A model generated the notes under the pieces. The model was given only the letters and a program-made list of their open reading frames with translations, was not told the DNA's origin and ran no database searches. Positions 46,035 through 56,142 of a stretch of 64,000 nucleotides of DNA are shown piece by piece. Origin of the DNA: Dermanyssus gallinae (lineage: Eukaryota; Arthropoda; Arachnida; Mesostigmata; Dermanyssidae). Where the stretch lies: NCBI GenBank assembly GCA_003439945.1, contig QVRM01000313.1, forward strand, positions 976,495 through 1,040,494, given 5' to 3'. Positions within the stretch are counted from its first letter, which is position 1; every line of letters begins with the position of its first letter. A program made the position numbers and the translations under genes.

Positions 46035-47808
46035 CTAAAAATAAAGAATTTTGAATATTAGTTACTATCTAATAATTATTGAGACGAACGGCTTATTGAT
46101 CATTTATTGCCACGGTTTATTTAAAAGCATAACAAAATATTCGATAGTTTATATGCACGCATAACAAAATATTCTATTTTGAGAAGATAATCTAGAAAAC
46201 TTCCATACAACTGCTTGTTATAACGCAGGATTAATGCTTATAAAGCGCTTCGTGGTGTCGTAAACCAAATGCATGTTCTGACATAATAAAAAAGCAAAAC
46301 ACGTAAACCACACTTATTTCTCGGACGAAGACGTCCAACAGCCGATACAAAGGGCATACAAAAAAAACTGACTTCCACATAACGTGCCTAGAGGTTACAA
46401 CCGCATGAAACTAAAGCAGCCATTGCGTAATGTCAAGGGGCAACAAGGGAAAACCTGGATGAGACAGATGTTAGCTTTTTTTAGAAGCTAAACCCCTAAA
46501 CTCAAACCTATACCCAGGTTCGTGGTCTTAACGCATAAGCTATGCCACACATCTTATATTTCAAGATTTGGCATCATAAGGAAAAAAGGTATACCGCTTG
46601 GTGGACGAATACGTATGTTTTTGCCGTTAAAATATGTTGTTGAACCAGTCCCCTGCACTAACGCAACAGGTCAATGATAATAGGGTAATTGTAAGCATGC
46701 TCGTTTCTCGCCAGAGCACATTCCCGACTGGGATTAATTTAGAAAGCAATTGGCTTAAAAAGAACCCGACTATTCGTTTTAACGGATAGCGGGTAAAGCC
46801 AGTAGTTGTGCGTCAATTGTGTGTAATAACAGACTAATCAGGCTCCAGACCCTTAGCACCATGTCCACAATAGAAAATAGAACTTCTATGGCCATTGATG
46901 GCTCTAGTGAGTCTGCGTCTTCCGCCCCAGCACAAGTTTGGCGCTTATTCATCTCCCCGTCTAAGATTTGAAAGTTTTCTTATAGATAGAACGCTAACCG
47001 AGCAATGCCGCAGCTAGAAGAAAGCATTCGTTTTTTGCATTGAATATGGAATATTCAGTAGCTGCTTTTGAATAAATATGGTTTATTTAAACAAATTTCC
47101 CGCCGTGCAGGCAGAAGACGTTTGTCGTGCTCCCGGACAAGTTTCGCTAAATCTAATTTAACACGGTAAGAACACCGATCAACTCGCCAATGTCGCCGCT
47201 GCTATCAGACAGATGCATTTGTTGCGAGCAAAATTACGAAAATTGATTCTAGCTCAGTCAGCGAATAGAACGCCGCTATTCCAAAGGCCGCCGGATGTAT
47301 ACAAAAGCTGGTTGAAATAGAATACTAAAGTGGAAGTGTAGTGCGTTATACTTGTGGAGAGGCGTGCTTGCAGCGAGCTAAAAAAATTATGCCGAACTTT
47401 AATCGGCCAACAAAAACTGTACGTGTTTTATAAACTCTGCGCTTTTTGGCGGAGTAGCAAGTGAAAGCGAGGAAGAGAAAGACCGATGAAACTCCGCAGG
47501 AAGGCAACTTCAACACTACGGTCGTATGATATACCACATAACGAGTTTTGATTGGGAAAAAGCTTCATCTAGCGCAAGTGCTCAAGTAAGCGTTTGTACT
47601 TAGATTGTTTTGGGACTCCAAAGATCGGCTGACCGCTTTGTAGTGGAGGCCGAACAGCAATAAAATTTACTTAATAGGAAGTAAAAACAAAACTAAAGGA
47701 AGGCCTTCGCCTTCTCGACCTTAAGGGCAAGATTCCAAGTATAAAAAGTGCAATAAAAGCGCCCGATATCAACCTGATAGCGTTGATAGTGCAAATAAAC
47801 CTATTTAT
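46035..47808. other. No recognised feature; expected to hold N-terminal intron(s) of copy B
   Basis: I looked on the - strand for CD36 N-terminal motifs (cytoplasmic start, first membrane segment, GPYxYR) and did not find them. They may be further to the right, interrupted by repeats, or lost. Confidence 0.35.
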
Positions 47809-47944
47809 AAGAGAGAGAGAGAGAGAGAGGACGAGCGAGACAGAGCGAGAGAGAGAGAGAGAGAGAGACAGAGCGAGAGAGAGAGAGAGACAGCGAGAGA
47901 GAGAGAGAGAGAGAGAGATAGAGAGAGAGAGACAGAGAGAGAGA

Positions 47945-47994
<50 letters not shown>

Positions 47995-48036
47995 CAGAGA
48001 GAGAGAGAGCGAGACAGAGAGAGAGAGAGAGAGATT
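47809..48036. repeat. (GA)n low-complexity tract
   Basis: About 225 bp of GAGAGA with scattered C and GAC. The open frame through it is an artefact of the repeat. Confidence 0.97.
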
Positions 48037-48039
48037 ATA

Positions 48040-48124
48040 GATTAATACATATCTAATATATCAATCTATATATATTATATATTAATATACATATCGATAA
48101 TATAATAGATATATATATACATAT

Positions 48125-48159
<35 letters not shown>

Positions 48160-48230
48160 CATTATCTATATATATATATATATATATATATTATAACATA
48201 TCTATACATATCTATATATACATATCTGTT
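48040..48230. repeat. (TA)n-rich tract with ATATC variants
   Basis: TA repeats with several TATATTATA and CATATC interruptions, directly after the GA tract. Confidence 0.93.
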
Positions 48231-48239
48231 TTTGGTCCA

Positions 48240-49441
48240 GTTCTTTAAAAACATTAACTATGTAGTCTACGTGTCTGTCCTTTTCGTGGCACCCGCAACG
48301 AAATGCAACTTATCAACAAATGTCTTTAAAACATTCTGCAATAATTGTCGATCCTTCTCGTTGCTTGGGAACCATTGCAGGGGATGCATACGTCAGTACT
48401 GGTCTTGACATAGATATTAAATAGTTGCATATACAATTCAGCATCTCTTAGAACAAAGGATCTGAGAATCCAATTACACCCTTCTCGTCGCTTTCAGTGC
48501 CACCTCTCTACTTTGTTCTGAGAATTTTAAATCAGGGGTCATAACAATTCCCAGATCTTTCATAGCGTTCACACTTTCGAGGGGGCAATAATTAATTTTA
48601 TAAACAAATCTTTGATTTTTTTCGGCCAAAATGCATTGTTTTGCATTTCGGAATTGACAGTTTCAGGTCTAAACGTTGTGTCCAGTCATAGAAATCATTT
48701 ATACATCTTTGTACCAATTCGCAGTCTCTTACTGAGTTCGAACGACCATAGATTTTGACGTCATCAGCATAGACCTTAAGTGAGACCCCATTTGGAATTA
48801 CAGACGATAACGAGTTTGTGTACAAGATGTAACATAGACAGCCTAGTATTGTGCCTTGCGGACAACCAGACGTGACTTTAGCATGTAATGAAAAGCCTTT
48901 GTGCACTTTTACTGTGAAACTTCTGTTAGTAAGGAAACACTCCATCCACCTTAGGATTCTTGGTCCAACACCGTGCATTGAGATGCATTTGATAAGCTTA
49001 GAGTGAGTTGTTGACTCAAACGCTGATTTAAAATCAAAGTACAACACACCAAAACAATCTCCAGAATTCAACATTTCTCCAAAATCCTTCTCGCACATCA
49101 GTAGTTACAGTTGACCTTCCCGGGCGGTAGGCAAACTGTTCCTTGCAGATTAAACTCTGACTATTAGCATTTTGATATATAGGGTCCGCAACAACGCTTT
49201 CAAAAAGCTTCGATGGTGTACAGGTTAGTGATACGTTACGCTTATTTTCAACCCGATATTTGTCGCCCTTTTTATGTACAGGGCAAACGATTGCAGTCTT
49301 AAACATCTCAAGAATCGAGCCGTCATTTAAGGATCGTTCGAAAATCATTGATAAAAAATAACAAATATCGAAGCCACAATGTTTGTTGAAATAGCTGGGC
49401 AGATCATCAGGCGTTATACTGAGTTTGGACTTGAGTTTCAA
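48240..49441 (-). mobile_element. CR1/jockey-superfamily RT fragment (broken)
   Basis: Read on the - strand: LKSKLSITPDDLPSYFNKHC, MFKTAIVCPVHKKGDKYRVE, SKLFESVVADPIYQ, KEQFAYRPGRSTVT, then after a frame change near 49090 GVLYFDFKSAFESTTHSKLI (motif A), SGCPQGTILGCLCYILYTN (motif B) and LKVYADDVKIYGRSNS (motif C, YADD kept). Decayed thumb sequence (DLGIVMTPDLKFSEQ) continues to about 48240. No endonuclease part remains, so it is 5'-truncated. Distinct from the other RT families in the window. Confidence 0.75.
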
Positions 49442-49480
49442 TAGATGACGGTGGAGTGTTCAGGCGATGTATCCACGTTG

Positions 49481-49482
<2 letters not shown>

Positions 49483-49513
<31 letters not shown>
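49483..49513. repeat. (TA)n microsatellite
   Basis: About 15 TA units next to the left end of a foldback element. Confidence 0.95.
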
Positions 49514-49516
<3 letters not shown>

Positions 49517-50138
49517 GGTCATTCAGGGAGTATTGCACTTCTTTCGAGGTCTGGTAGAGCTCGGCAAGAAAATAATTTGTCCCTATGGAGGGAGGACGCG
49601 GAAACGTCTTGTTTAGGAGAGAGAGTCAAGTTTATAAAAGTAGCTTTTTTTCTCTTACATAGTTGTGCGAAATCTACGTTTGCAGGAGAACCAACGCATG
49701 AAAGAACCGATTACACCGGCGTGTTCGGAGGAAAATTCTGCACAACGGAAGACACTTCACTAGCTTGCGTAGCAAAAAGCGAATACCCAGATTATGAAAA
49801 GTCATGAAAAGTCGATATTTTAACGTTAACGCTTTTCATGAAAAATCGTAAAATTTTTCCATTGCGACCAAAAATGTACCTCTAAAAACCACTCTCACGC
49901 AATAGCACATTTAATGTCCATCATTTTCGTACCAAGGTGATGGTGCTGCTTTACGTAGTTGTGAAGTAACTAAGCGTTTTCGACAGTCTTAGCTGTTATG
50001 TTTTACGTGCAAGTTTTCACGTTCAGAACCGTAAAAATTTGCCAAGACGTTTCCGCTCCCTCCTTCCACTAGGAAAAATTATTCTCTTGCTGAGTTCTAC
50101 CAACCTCAAAATATATACCTAACTTTCTCATACACCCT
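49514..50138. mobile_element. TA-flanked foldback (long inverted repeat) element 1
   Basis: The left arm, from CAGGGTCATTCAGGGAG through TCTGGTAGAGCTCGGCAAG (about 49541-49559) to GGACGCGGAAACGTCTTG (49587-49604), is matched in reverse complement by CAAGACGTTTCCGCTCCC (50043-50060) through CTTGCTGAGTTCTACCAACC to ACACCCT at 50138. The middle holds ATCATTTTCGTACCAAGG as in the second foldback. No transposase. Ends CAGGGT...ACCCT next to TA suggest a Tc1/mariner-type non-autonomous element. Confidence 0.7.
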
Positions 50139-50494
50139 ATGCAAATATGCATGTCTTCGCTTTCGATATGGCTATCGAGACCACCAGTGTGACCAAACTG
50201 TGAGATCCAACACCGTTAAACAGTTCCATTTTGCATTTAAAAGATGCATAATTGTTATAATTCGCCGCGTCACTGTGTTAGATAGGTTAGCAGTGCGTTC
50301 ACCAAAGGCCTGTCTGAAGTGCATTTTAGCGTTTTTAAGTGAAGTGATTGTGCCGGTTTTTAGATTTAGGTAAGGTGAATCTGCTTATATAGTTGTTTTA
50401 GTGAAATATAGCGGCCCTAATTATATTTCACTAATCTTAACTTCTATATAGGTATAGTGTATGCACTGGCTACAAAACCCAGACGGTGCATACT

Positions 50495-50985
50495 AAAAGA
50501 GAGAAATACTTACACTCCCGCCGCCCGCGATTTAATACGCGCGAGCCTTTGACGGGAGTGCCCGCCAGCCCGAATAGACAGGCCAGCAGCTCCCCCACCC
50601 TCCCCCCATCGAGGTTCGGAATGGGGGTACCACACTACTCCACCGTACCGATTAGACGCGTTCACCTCGCGATTCCGCGTTACACACCAGAATATTGCAC
50701 CCTCCCCCGAAAGGGAGTTAGACCCACTCCAGCGCAGGGGTTCCCCGTGATTACGGGGCCAGAAGGTCTTCCCGACCGGTGGTCTGCTTTCATGTGGCCA
50801 CTTCTCACTCGTTTTGCCTATTAAGCCAAGGCAGCAGGCGTCCCGAACGATACCACCGGGTGTCACCCGGGGCATTAACCGTTCAGCCCGGGGGTCCTCG
50901 TGCAGAACGGTCCCCCCGTATTGGCACTAGCCTTAACAGCCCTCGAATGGGCCACGACAGGATGACAATATAAATTCGTTGCCAA
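50495..50985 (-). mobile_element. R2 3'-end copy 3 (no 5' region)
   Basis: About 490 bp matching the 3' part of R2 SIDE copies 1 and 2, starting GGCAACGAATTTATATTG and ending TTTCTCTCTTTT. It is close to copy 2 in sequence. The 5' ribozyme region and 28S flanks are absent, so this is an ordinary 5'-truncated insertion outside rDNA or a further non-autonomous form. Confidence 0.75.
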
Positions 50986-51489
50986 CCAATCTCCATATAG
51001 TGGTGTATCGATACGCTTTCTTTTGAACTCTAAAATCGAACTCAGCGTAGATAATACAATGGGCACCGATATAATGGGCAGCCATATCGTGTTTTTAAAC
51101 CACTATTTTAATTGACTACCTACATACCTACTATATACTTGTAATAGATGCTTCAATTCCACTGAATCGAAAAGACAGCAATTAATCTGTCTGATGCTAG
51201 TCTTCCATCTAATTACCACAAATATATATCTTAAACCGACACTACTATTGTACATGTTAATGTGCAATTTTTAACTTCTGCTTTCGACGCTATTTTGCAT
51301 AAATACAGTACGTGACGAAATATAACATAGTGCTCCCTGGGTAGAGACAAACAGAATGACATCTGCGTAAAATCGCGCCATCGTTCCCGTACGAAACTTT
51401 TAAAGAAATCTTACCACCGCTGTGGACCAAGACAACGATGGCATTACGTGACGGCAGCAACACCGCCGGAAAACTCAGCTGCCAGACCT

Positions 51490-51533
51490 AAGCAAGGACA
51501 CGGACAACTGACTCTTAACTTCACGTGACACCT
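51490..51533 (+). repeat. Copy of the 3' tail of the R2 coding fragment
   Basis: About 43 bases, CAAGGACACGGACAACTGAC then TCTTAACTTCACGTGACACC, are repeated exactly at 53439-53482, the 3' end of the R2 coding fragment. The sequence to the left is unlike that copy. Confidence 0.75.
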
Positions 51534-51580
51534 TTTTACCACCATTTTTATTAGGGCGAGCCGAGTGTGCAAACGTATTG

Positions 51581-51583
<3 letters not shown>

Positions 51584-51616
<33 letters not shown>
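51584..51616. repeat. (TA)n microsatellite
   Basis: About 16 TA units at the left end of foldback element 2. Confidence 0.95.
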
Positions 51617-51619
<3 letters not shown>

Positions 51620-52450
51620 GGTGTTGCAGAAATTTTTCATAATAGAATATACAAATTGTAGAGCTCGTTAAAGCATTGTCAAAAATGAAGTTCTTTATTA
51701 GCTTTCACGCCGAGTACTTCAGAATAATAACCCTACGACCCCCCACGTGTTCGAAGCTAACATATTCAGCAAATGCGCATTTCATGACGATCATTTTGGT
51801 ACCAAACATATGTCAATGCGAGCTGGGGTTGCGGAGTAATTACGATTTTTCGGAGGGCATGTCCAGGTTAAGTGCATGAAAAATTACGCGCTGCGGCTGT
51901 CGCGCGACACGTCGGCGGTAGTGAACGTCGCCACACAATCATTTTACGTACATGCACTTAATCTGGACATCCCGCCGAAAAATTGAAATTACTCCGCAAC
52001 TACAGCTCGCATTGCCATAAGTTTGGTACCAAAATGATCATGAAATGCGCATTTGCTGAATATGTTAGCTTTGAACACGTGGGTGGTCGTAGGGTTATGA
52101 TTCTGAAGTATTTGGCGTGAAAGCTAATAAAAAACTTCATTTTTGACGAATTCTCTTCTAAACGACCGTGTCGCATCTTCTGACCGGTCTTGTATATTCT
52201 TCGGAAGAAGCAGACTTTTCTCACGAACCCGACAGTGTATTTAGTTTCTGTATAGGAGGACTGGTTGTCTCGCAACAGCACATTTTATGCTCCTATGTCG
52301 GGCAAAAACACTAGTGTCACAAATTGTAGTAATTTCGCTCTCACTCCGAAACAAGACTTCTCAGAGACCATGTTCCATTGGAAAAAATAATTGCTTTAAC
52401 GAGCTCTACAATTTGTATATTCTATTATGAAAAATTTCTGCAACACCCTG
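51617..52450. mobile_element. TA-flanked foldback (long inverted repeat) element 2
   Basis: An 834-bp near-palindrome. The ends are CAGGGTGTTGCAGAAATTTT and its complement AAAATTTCTGCAACACCCTG, each next to TA. The left arm runs to about 51893 and the right arm back to about 51937, with a 45-bp loop. The right arm carries an extra 240 bp at about 52150-52386. Matching arm pieces include GAGCTCTACAATTTG, CATTTCATGA, TTTTGGTACCAAA and TTAAGTGCATG. No coding capacity. It would form a strong hairpin in RNA or single-stranded DNA. Confidence 0.85.
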
Positions 52451-52452
52451 TA

Positions 52453-52466
52453 TATATAAATATATA

Positions 52467-52521
<55 letters not shown>

Positions 52522-52554
52522 TATAAACATATATATACATATATTACATATATA

Positions 52555-52592
<38 letters not shown>

Positions 52593-52653
52593 CATATATA
52601 TTTATATATATATATATATATATTTATACACATACATAAATATATATATATAT

Positions 52654-52688
<35 letters not shown>
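52453..52688. repeat. (TA)n-rich tract
   Basis: About 235 bp of TA repeats with ATACATA and TTTATA variants, between foldback element 2 and the R2 coding fragment. Confidence 0.95.
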
Positions 52689-52689
<1 letters not shown>

Positions 52690-52692
<3 letters not shown>

Positions 52693-53466
52693 ACCTCCAT
52701 TGAGACCGCTACACAACAGACCGACTACTGGTCTCAACAACTACACAACACGTTCGATGGGGCACATTTTAAAAAAGCACACGAAACGCCCTTTGTACAT
52801 TACTGGATTAAGGGTATGCCCTACCTACCTGGTAAGGAGTATTTAAACCTACTAAAGCTCAGGATCAACGCACTACCAACGCGTGCCAGATTGGCCAGGG
52901 GACGCCCGGGCTACAACAAACGTTGTAGGCACGGGTGTCATGCGCCTGAGACGTTGGCTCATGTCGCTCAGATGTGCGATACAACACACAAACAAACCAT
53001 AAAGAGACATGACGACGTCTGTGATCGCGTGGCGCGTCTTCTCCGCGAAAGGGGTCATGAGGTAGTTCGTGAGCGAGTATTCCGTCGACCGGGCGCACCG
53101 GGTCTAAAGCCCGACCTCGTAATAACAACACCTACCGAGGTCTGGGTTTTAGATGCCGAGGTTTGCGGCCCGAACCGGGACCTGGCAAAAGCACGGCAAG
53201 ACAAGATCGCCAAATATGACGTCGAGTTCCTAAGAGCGGCGCTCTACCCGCAAAAACCTCGCAGATTCGGATCCATCACTATCTCTATGAGTGGTGTATG
53301 GGACTCCGAATCTGCGAGGACGCTCTTGGGGCTCGGCGTCACGAAGAGGAATCTTATGGAAATCACCGTTTTAACTTTGCAAGGAACCTTGAGGATATAT
53401 TGCTCGCACCGGGTCCATAAGAGCGGGGGCTACCATCAAGCAAGGACACGGACAACTGACTCTTAA
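52690..53466 (+). pseudogene. R2-clade ORF C-terminus: linker, zinc knuckle, restriction-like endonuclease (5'-truncated)
   Basis: Open from 52690 to the stop at 53464. After a linker (YWIKGMPYLPGKEYLNLLKL, NALPTRARLARG) comes CRHGCHAPETLAHVAQMC, the R2 CCHC knuckle, at about 52927-52980. Then GLKPDLVITTPTEVWVLDAE at about 53103-53160 and ARQDKIAKYDVEFL supply the KPD...D...K residues of the PD-(D/E)XK nuclease. Intact over 258 codons, hence fairly young, but RT and N-terminal fingers are missing. R2 elements cut 28S rDNA and use the nick for target-primed reverse transcription; this copy lies outside rDNA. It ends in a 43-bp tail also found at 51490, then (TA)n. It is not clearly the source of the short R2 elements, whose 3' ends differ. 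Confidence 0.85.
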
Positions 53467-53477
53467 CTTCACGTGAC

Positions 53478-53481
<4 letters not shown>

Positions 53482-53523
<42 letters not shown>

Positions 53524-53551
53524 TATATATATATATATGTATATATATATA
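53482..53551. repeat. (TA)n microsatellite, interrupted
   Basis: About 70 bp of TA repeats with two GCATATA/GTATATA interruptions. Confidence 0.95.
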
Positions 53552-55330
53552 TGAACTGGACGGCGATCCATGGGGACGGCCCTATAAGCTAGTGCGGGGA
53601 AGCTTTGCTAAACCAAAGGTAGACATCGCAGCTGAGGTGAAAGAAGAAATATTGCGGAATTTATTCCCACGTCACGAGGACTTTAACAGGAAGAAGCATA
53701 GGTCGGCCCTTACTGCGATACACAGGGTTATCTCAGATGCTGAAAGGCTACATAGCTCGACACCGCGAGACCGAAACCAGGGACCTGTTTATGACGGTTA
53801 TGCTTGATGTGCGAAACGCTTTTAATAGTCTTCCCTGGAAAGTAATCTTAAATACCTTACACAAGAAGGGCGTCCCGCCCTCTTTGGTAAACCTCATATC
53901 CAGCTACCTACAGGATAGAGTAATCTCCTGCGCTGGGGTTTCATTCCAGATGACAGCGGGAGTTCCGCAGGGATCGATCATTGTCCCGTTACTATGGAAC
54001 ATTGCCTATGACGATGTTCTAAGGCTGCCAGGAGGGGTCCACCTGCAGGCCTATGCGGATGACCTAGCTATGGTCAAGGCCCGAACAGCAGAAGAATTAG
54101 AGCTAGCCGCTAACAAATCGCTCAAGGCAGTCGAAAGGTGGATGGAGAGAGCTGGACTGGAACTAGCTCCTAAGAAGTCAGAGGCAGTGCTGCTCATAGG
54201 AAGAAAGCACTGCAGAGAGATAATTCTACGACTGCAGGGAACAAGCATAATATTCAGCAAGGAGGTGAGATACCTAGGCGTCCAACTAGACCGGGGACTC
54301 ACAGGAGTGCCTCACCTAAAGAAGGCAATTAAAAAGGAAAGCAAAGCGGCAAACGATATCGCCAAAATCCTGCCAAATATCTACGGACCTAGCAGAGCCT
54401 CGAGGAGAAGGCTGGTCATGTCAGTGGCGGAATCCATCGTCCTGTACGGTGCACCGGTATGGTTCAAAAAGAAGTGCGGAGAAACACATCGAAAAGGCCT
54501 ACTCAGAAGAGCCCAACGGGTACCGGCTCTTCGCATCACACAGGCCTACAGGACCGTGAGCACGGCGGCAGCTTTGGTTGTGGCAGGGCCCCGCCCTGGG
54601 ACCTTAAAGCAGATGAAAGACGAAGACTGTGGGAGCGTGGTCCAGATAGGACGACAAAGGAAGCAAAGGAAGAGGAAACGAAAGTAACATTTCTGCGATG
54701 GCAGGCGGAATGGGAGAGCCTCAGGAAGGACGAGGCGGGAGCCAAGGTTCGTGATCTGATACCGAACATCGATAAATGGCTGAATAGGCCCGGAGGTGAC
54801 ATGGACTTTTTCCTAACGCAAATAGTCACCGGTCACGGAGATTTCCAGTCCTATTTATACAGGATCGGTATGGCGCCTTCGGACACGTGCATGTTCTGCA
54901 CGCTGGGCGTTGAAGATGACGCGGCACATACTCTTCTAGAATGCCCGTGCTGGGAAGAGGCTAGACGTAAGGCAAGCAACAGGGTGAGAGATAGTTGGAC
55001 GAACGCGGGTGCCCAGAGACTTAAACACCCTCGTGCTCCCGAGAGATGGGCTAGCCCTATTCATGGATTTCATCTGCTCAGAACCAGCAGCATGGACCCT
55101 TGGAGCAGCGGTTGCGCGAGAGGTGCTGACGGAGAAGAAACTATGCGGGACGTAGAGAAAAGCGAGTTACGACAGAATTAGCGCAAGAAGAGAAAATTAT
55201 TCTCTCCTGTCACAAGGCACGCCAGCCAGAGAGCAGACTTCGCCAAACAAGCAGGCAAACCTGGTTAGATAGTCCGGATGTCACCCATACGGCCCATAGT
55301 ACTATTAAACGAAGATCTGGGCTGTGTCAA
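53552..55330 (+). mobile_element. R1-like non-LTR retrotransposon, copy 1 (RT and C-terminus)
   Basis: It starts inside the linker before the RT and runs to the C-terminal knuckle and a 3' UTR. Part of the RT N-terminus is deleted: RNLFPRHEDF is followed directly by KKHRSALTAIHRVISDAE. Two frame changes (about 53745 and 54500-54600). Confidence 0.8.
53590..55181 (+). pseudogene. R1-like copy 1 reverse transcriptase (broken)
   Basis: Frame 1: VRGSFAKPKVDIAAEVKEEI to ERLHSSTPRDRN. Frame 2 from 53737: FMTVMLDVRNAFNSLPWKVI (motif A), TAGVPQGSIIVPLLWNIAYD (motif B), LQAYADDLAMVKARTAEELE (motif C, YADD kept) and EVRYLGVQLDRGLTGVPHLK. Frame 3 from about 54600: RWQAEWESLRKDEAGAKVRD, DFFLTQIVTGHGDFQSYLYR, then CMFCTLGVEDDAAHTLLECP, the C-terminal knuckle. 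The DVRNAFNSLPW and AYADDLA wording is typical of the R1 clade. Stop at 55179. Confidence 0.8.
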
Positions 55331-55464
55331 GGGCGTTATGAGAGGCAGGTTTTAGTGGGTAGGGGCGCGGACCATCGCGCCGAGTCCCACACACCAGAAT
55401 GGAGATAAGGGGCCATTTGCCTTTCTCCAGTCTGACGGTGCGTAAAATAGCATTTCCTCCGCTC

Positions 55465-55465
<1 letters not shown>

Positions 55466-55516
<51 letters not shown>

Positions 55517-55612
55517 TACATAACTATATATATATATATACATATATATATATACACATACATATCCATACATATATATATACATATATACATACATATA
55601 TATACATAGTGG
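55466..55612. repeat. A-run and (TA)n/(CATA)n low-complexity tract
   Basis: Seventeen A then TA and ACATATATA variants. It may be the poly(A)/simple-repeat tail of the preceding R1-like copy. Confidence 0.9.
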
Positions 55613-55900
55613 TGTGTGCGTGAACGAGTATGGACGTGTTTTGATCGGGCTTCCGAATAAGTGCACTGAAAACTAGCTTTTTGGATAATTTCAGGCTAGC
55701 GAGTGTGCAAAAAGCGCCCTATTGCGTTCAGGAATACACAGAGACACTACGGGACAAAGTAACAAAGCTCAGTGAACTACGTAGGCTGTTTTCCAGTGAA
55801 CACTACGTGGATAAACAGCTGCCTAACTTATGAGCGCGGCCATCTTGGTTTGGATGCATAGCAGAGTAGACGGAACGTGCGGCACGTAGACACAACACAG
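55613..55900. other. No recognised feature
   Basis: Short stretch before the 5' part of the next R1-like copy; its last part may be 5' UTR of that element. Confidence 0.35.
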
Positions 55901-56142
55901 ACGCACAAAATTTAAATATCTGCAGGCGACAAACCAGTGATCAAAGCAGAGTCGGGGAAAAATTAAAGGAGTAATCCGCAGAAATTGACTAACCGAGATC
56001 AAAATAAAAGGAAATACGGTAACTCACGGCAAGAACAAATCTTCAGGCATTTACTGCTTCCTCGAGGAATCAATTTTGGCTTGAGGGTTAAGTGCGGCCC
56101 GTGGGCTGACTGCGGCCCGGTGGCCTTCCCCGGGTGGCGGAA

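Noticed and set aside
47783..48040. Open frame rich in Glu/Arg (RERERE)
   Set aside because: It is the translation of a GA microsatellite.
53371..53571. Open frame rich in Ile/Tyr on the - strand
   Set aside because: Translation of a (TA)n tract; the same applies to frames at 55336-55666 and 59608-59869.
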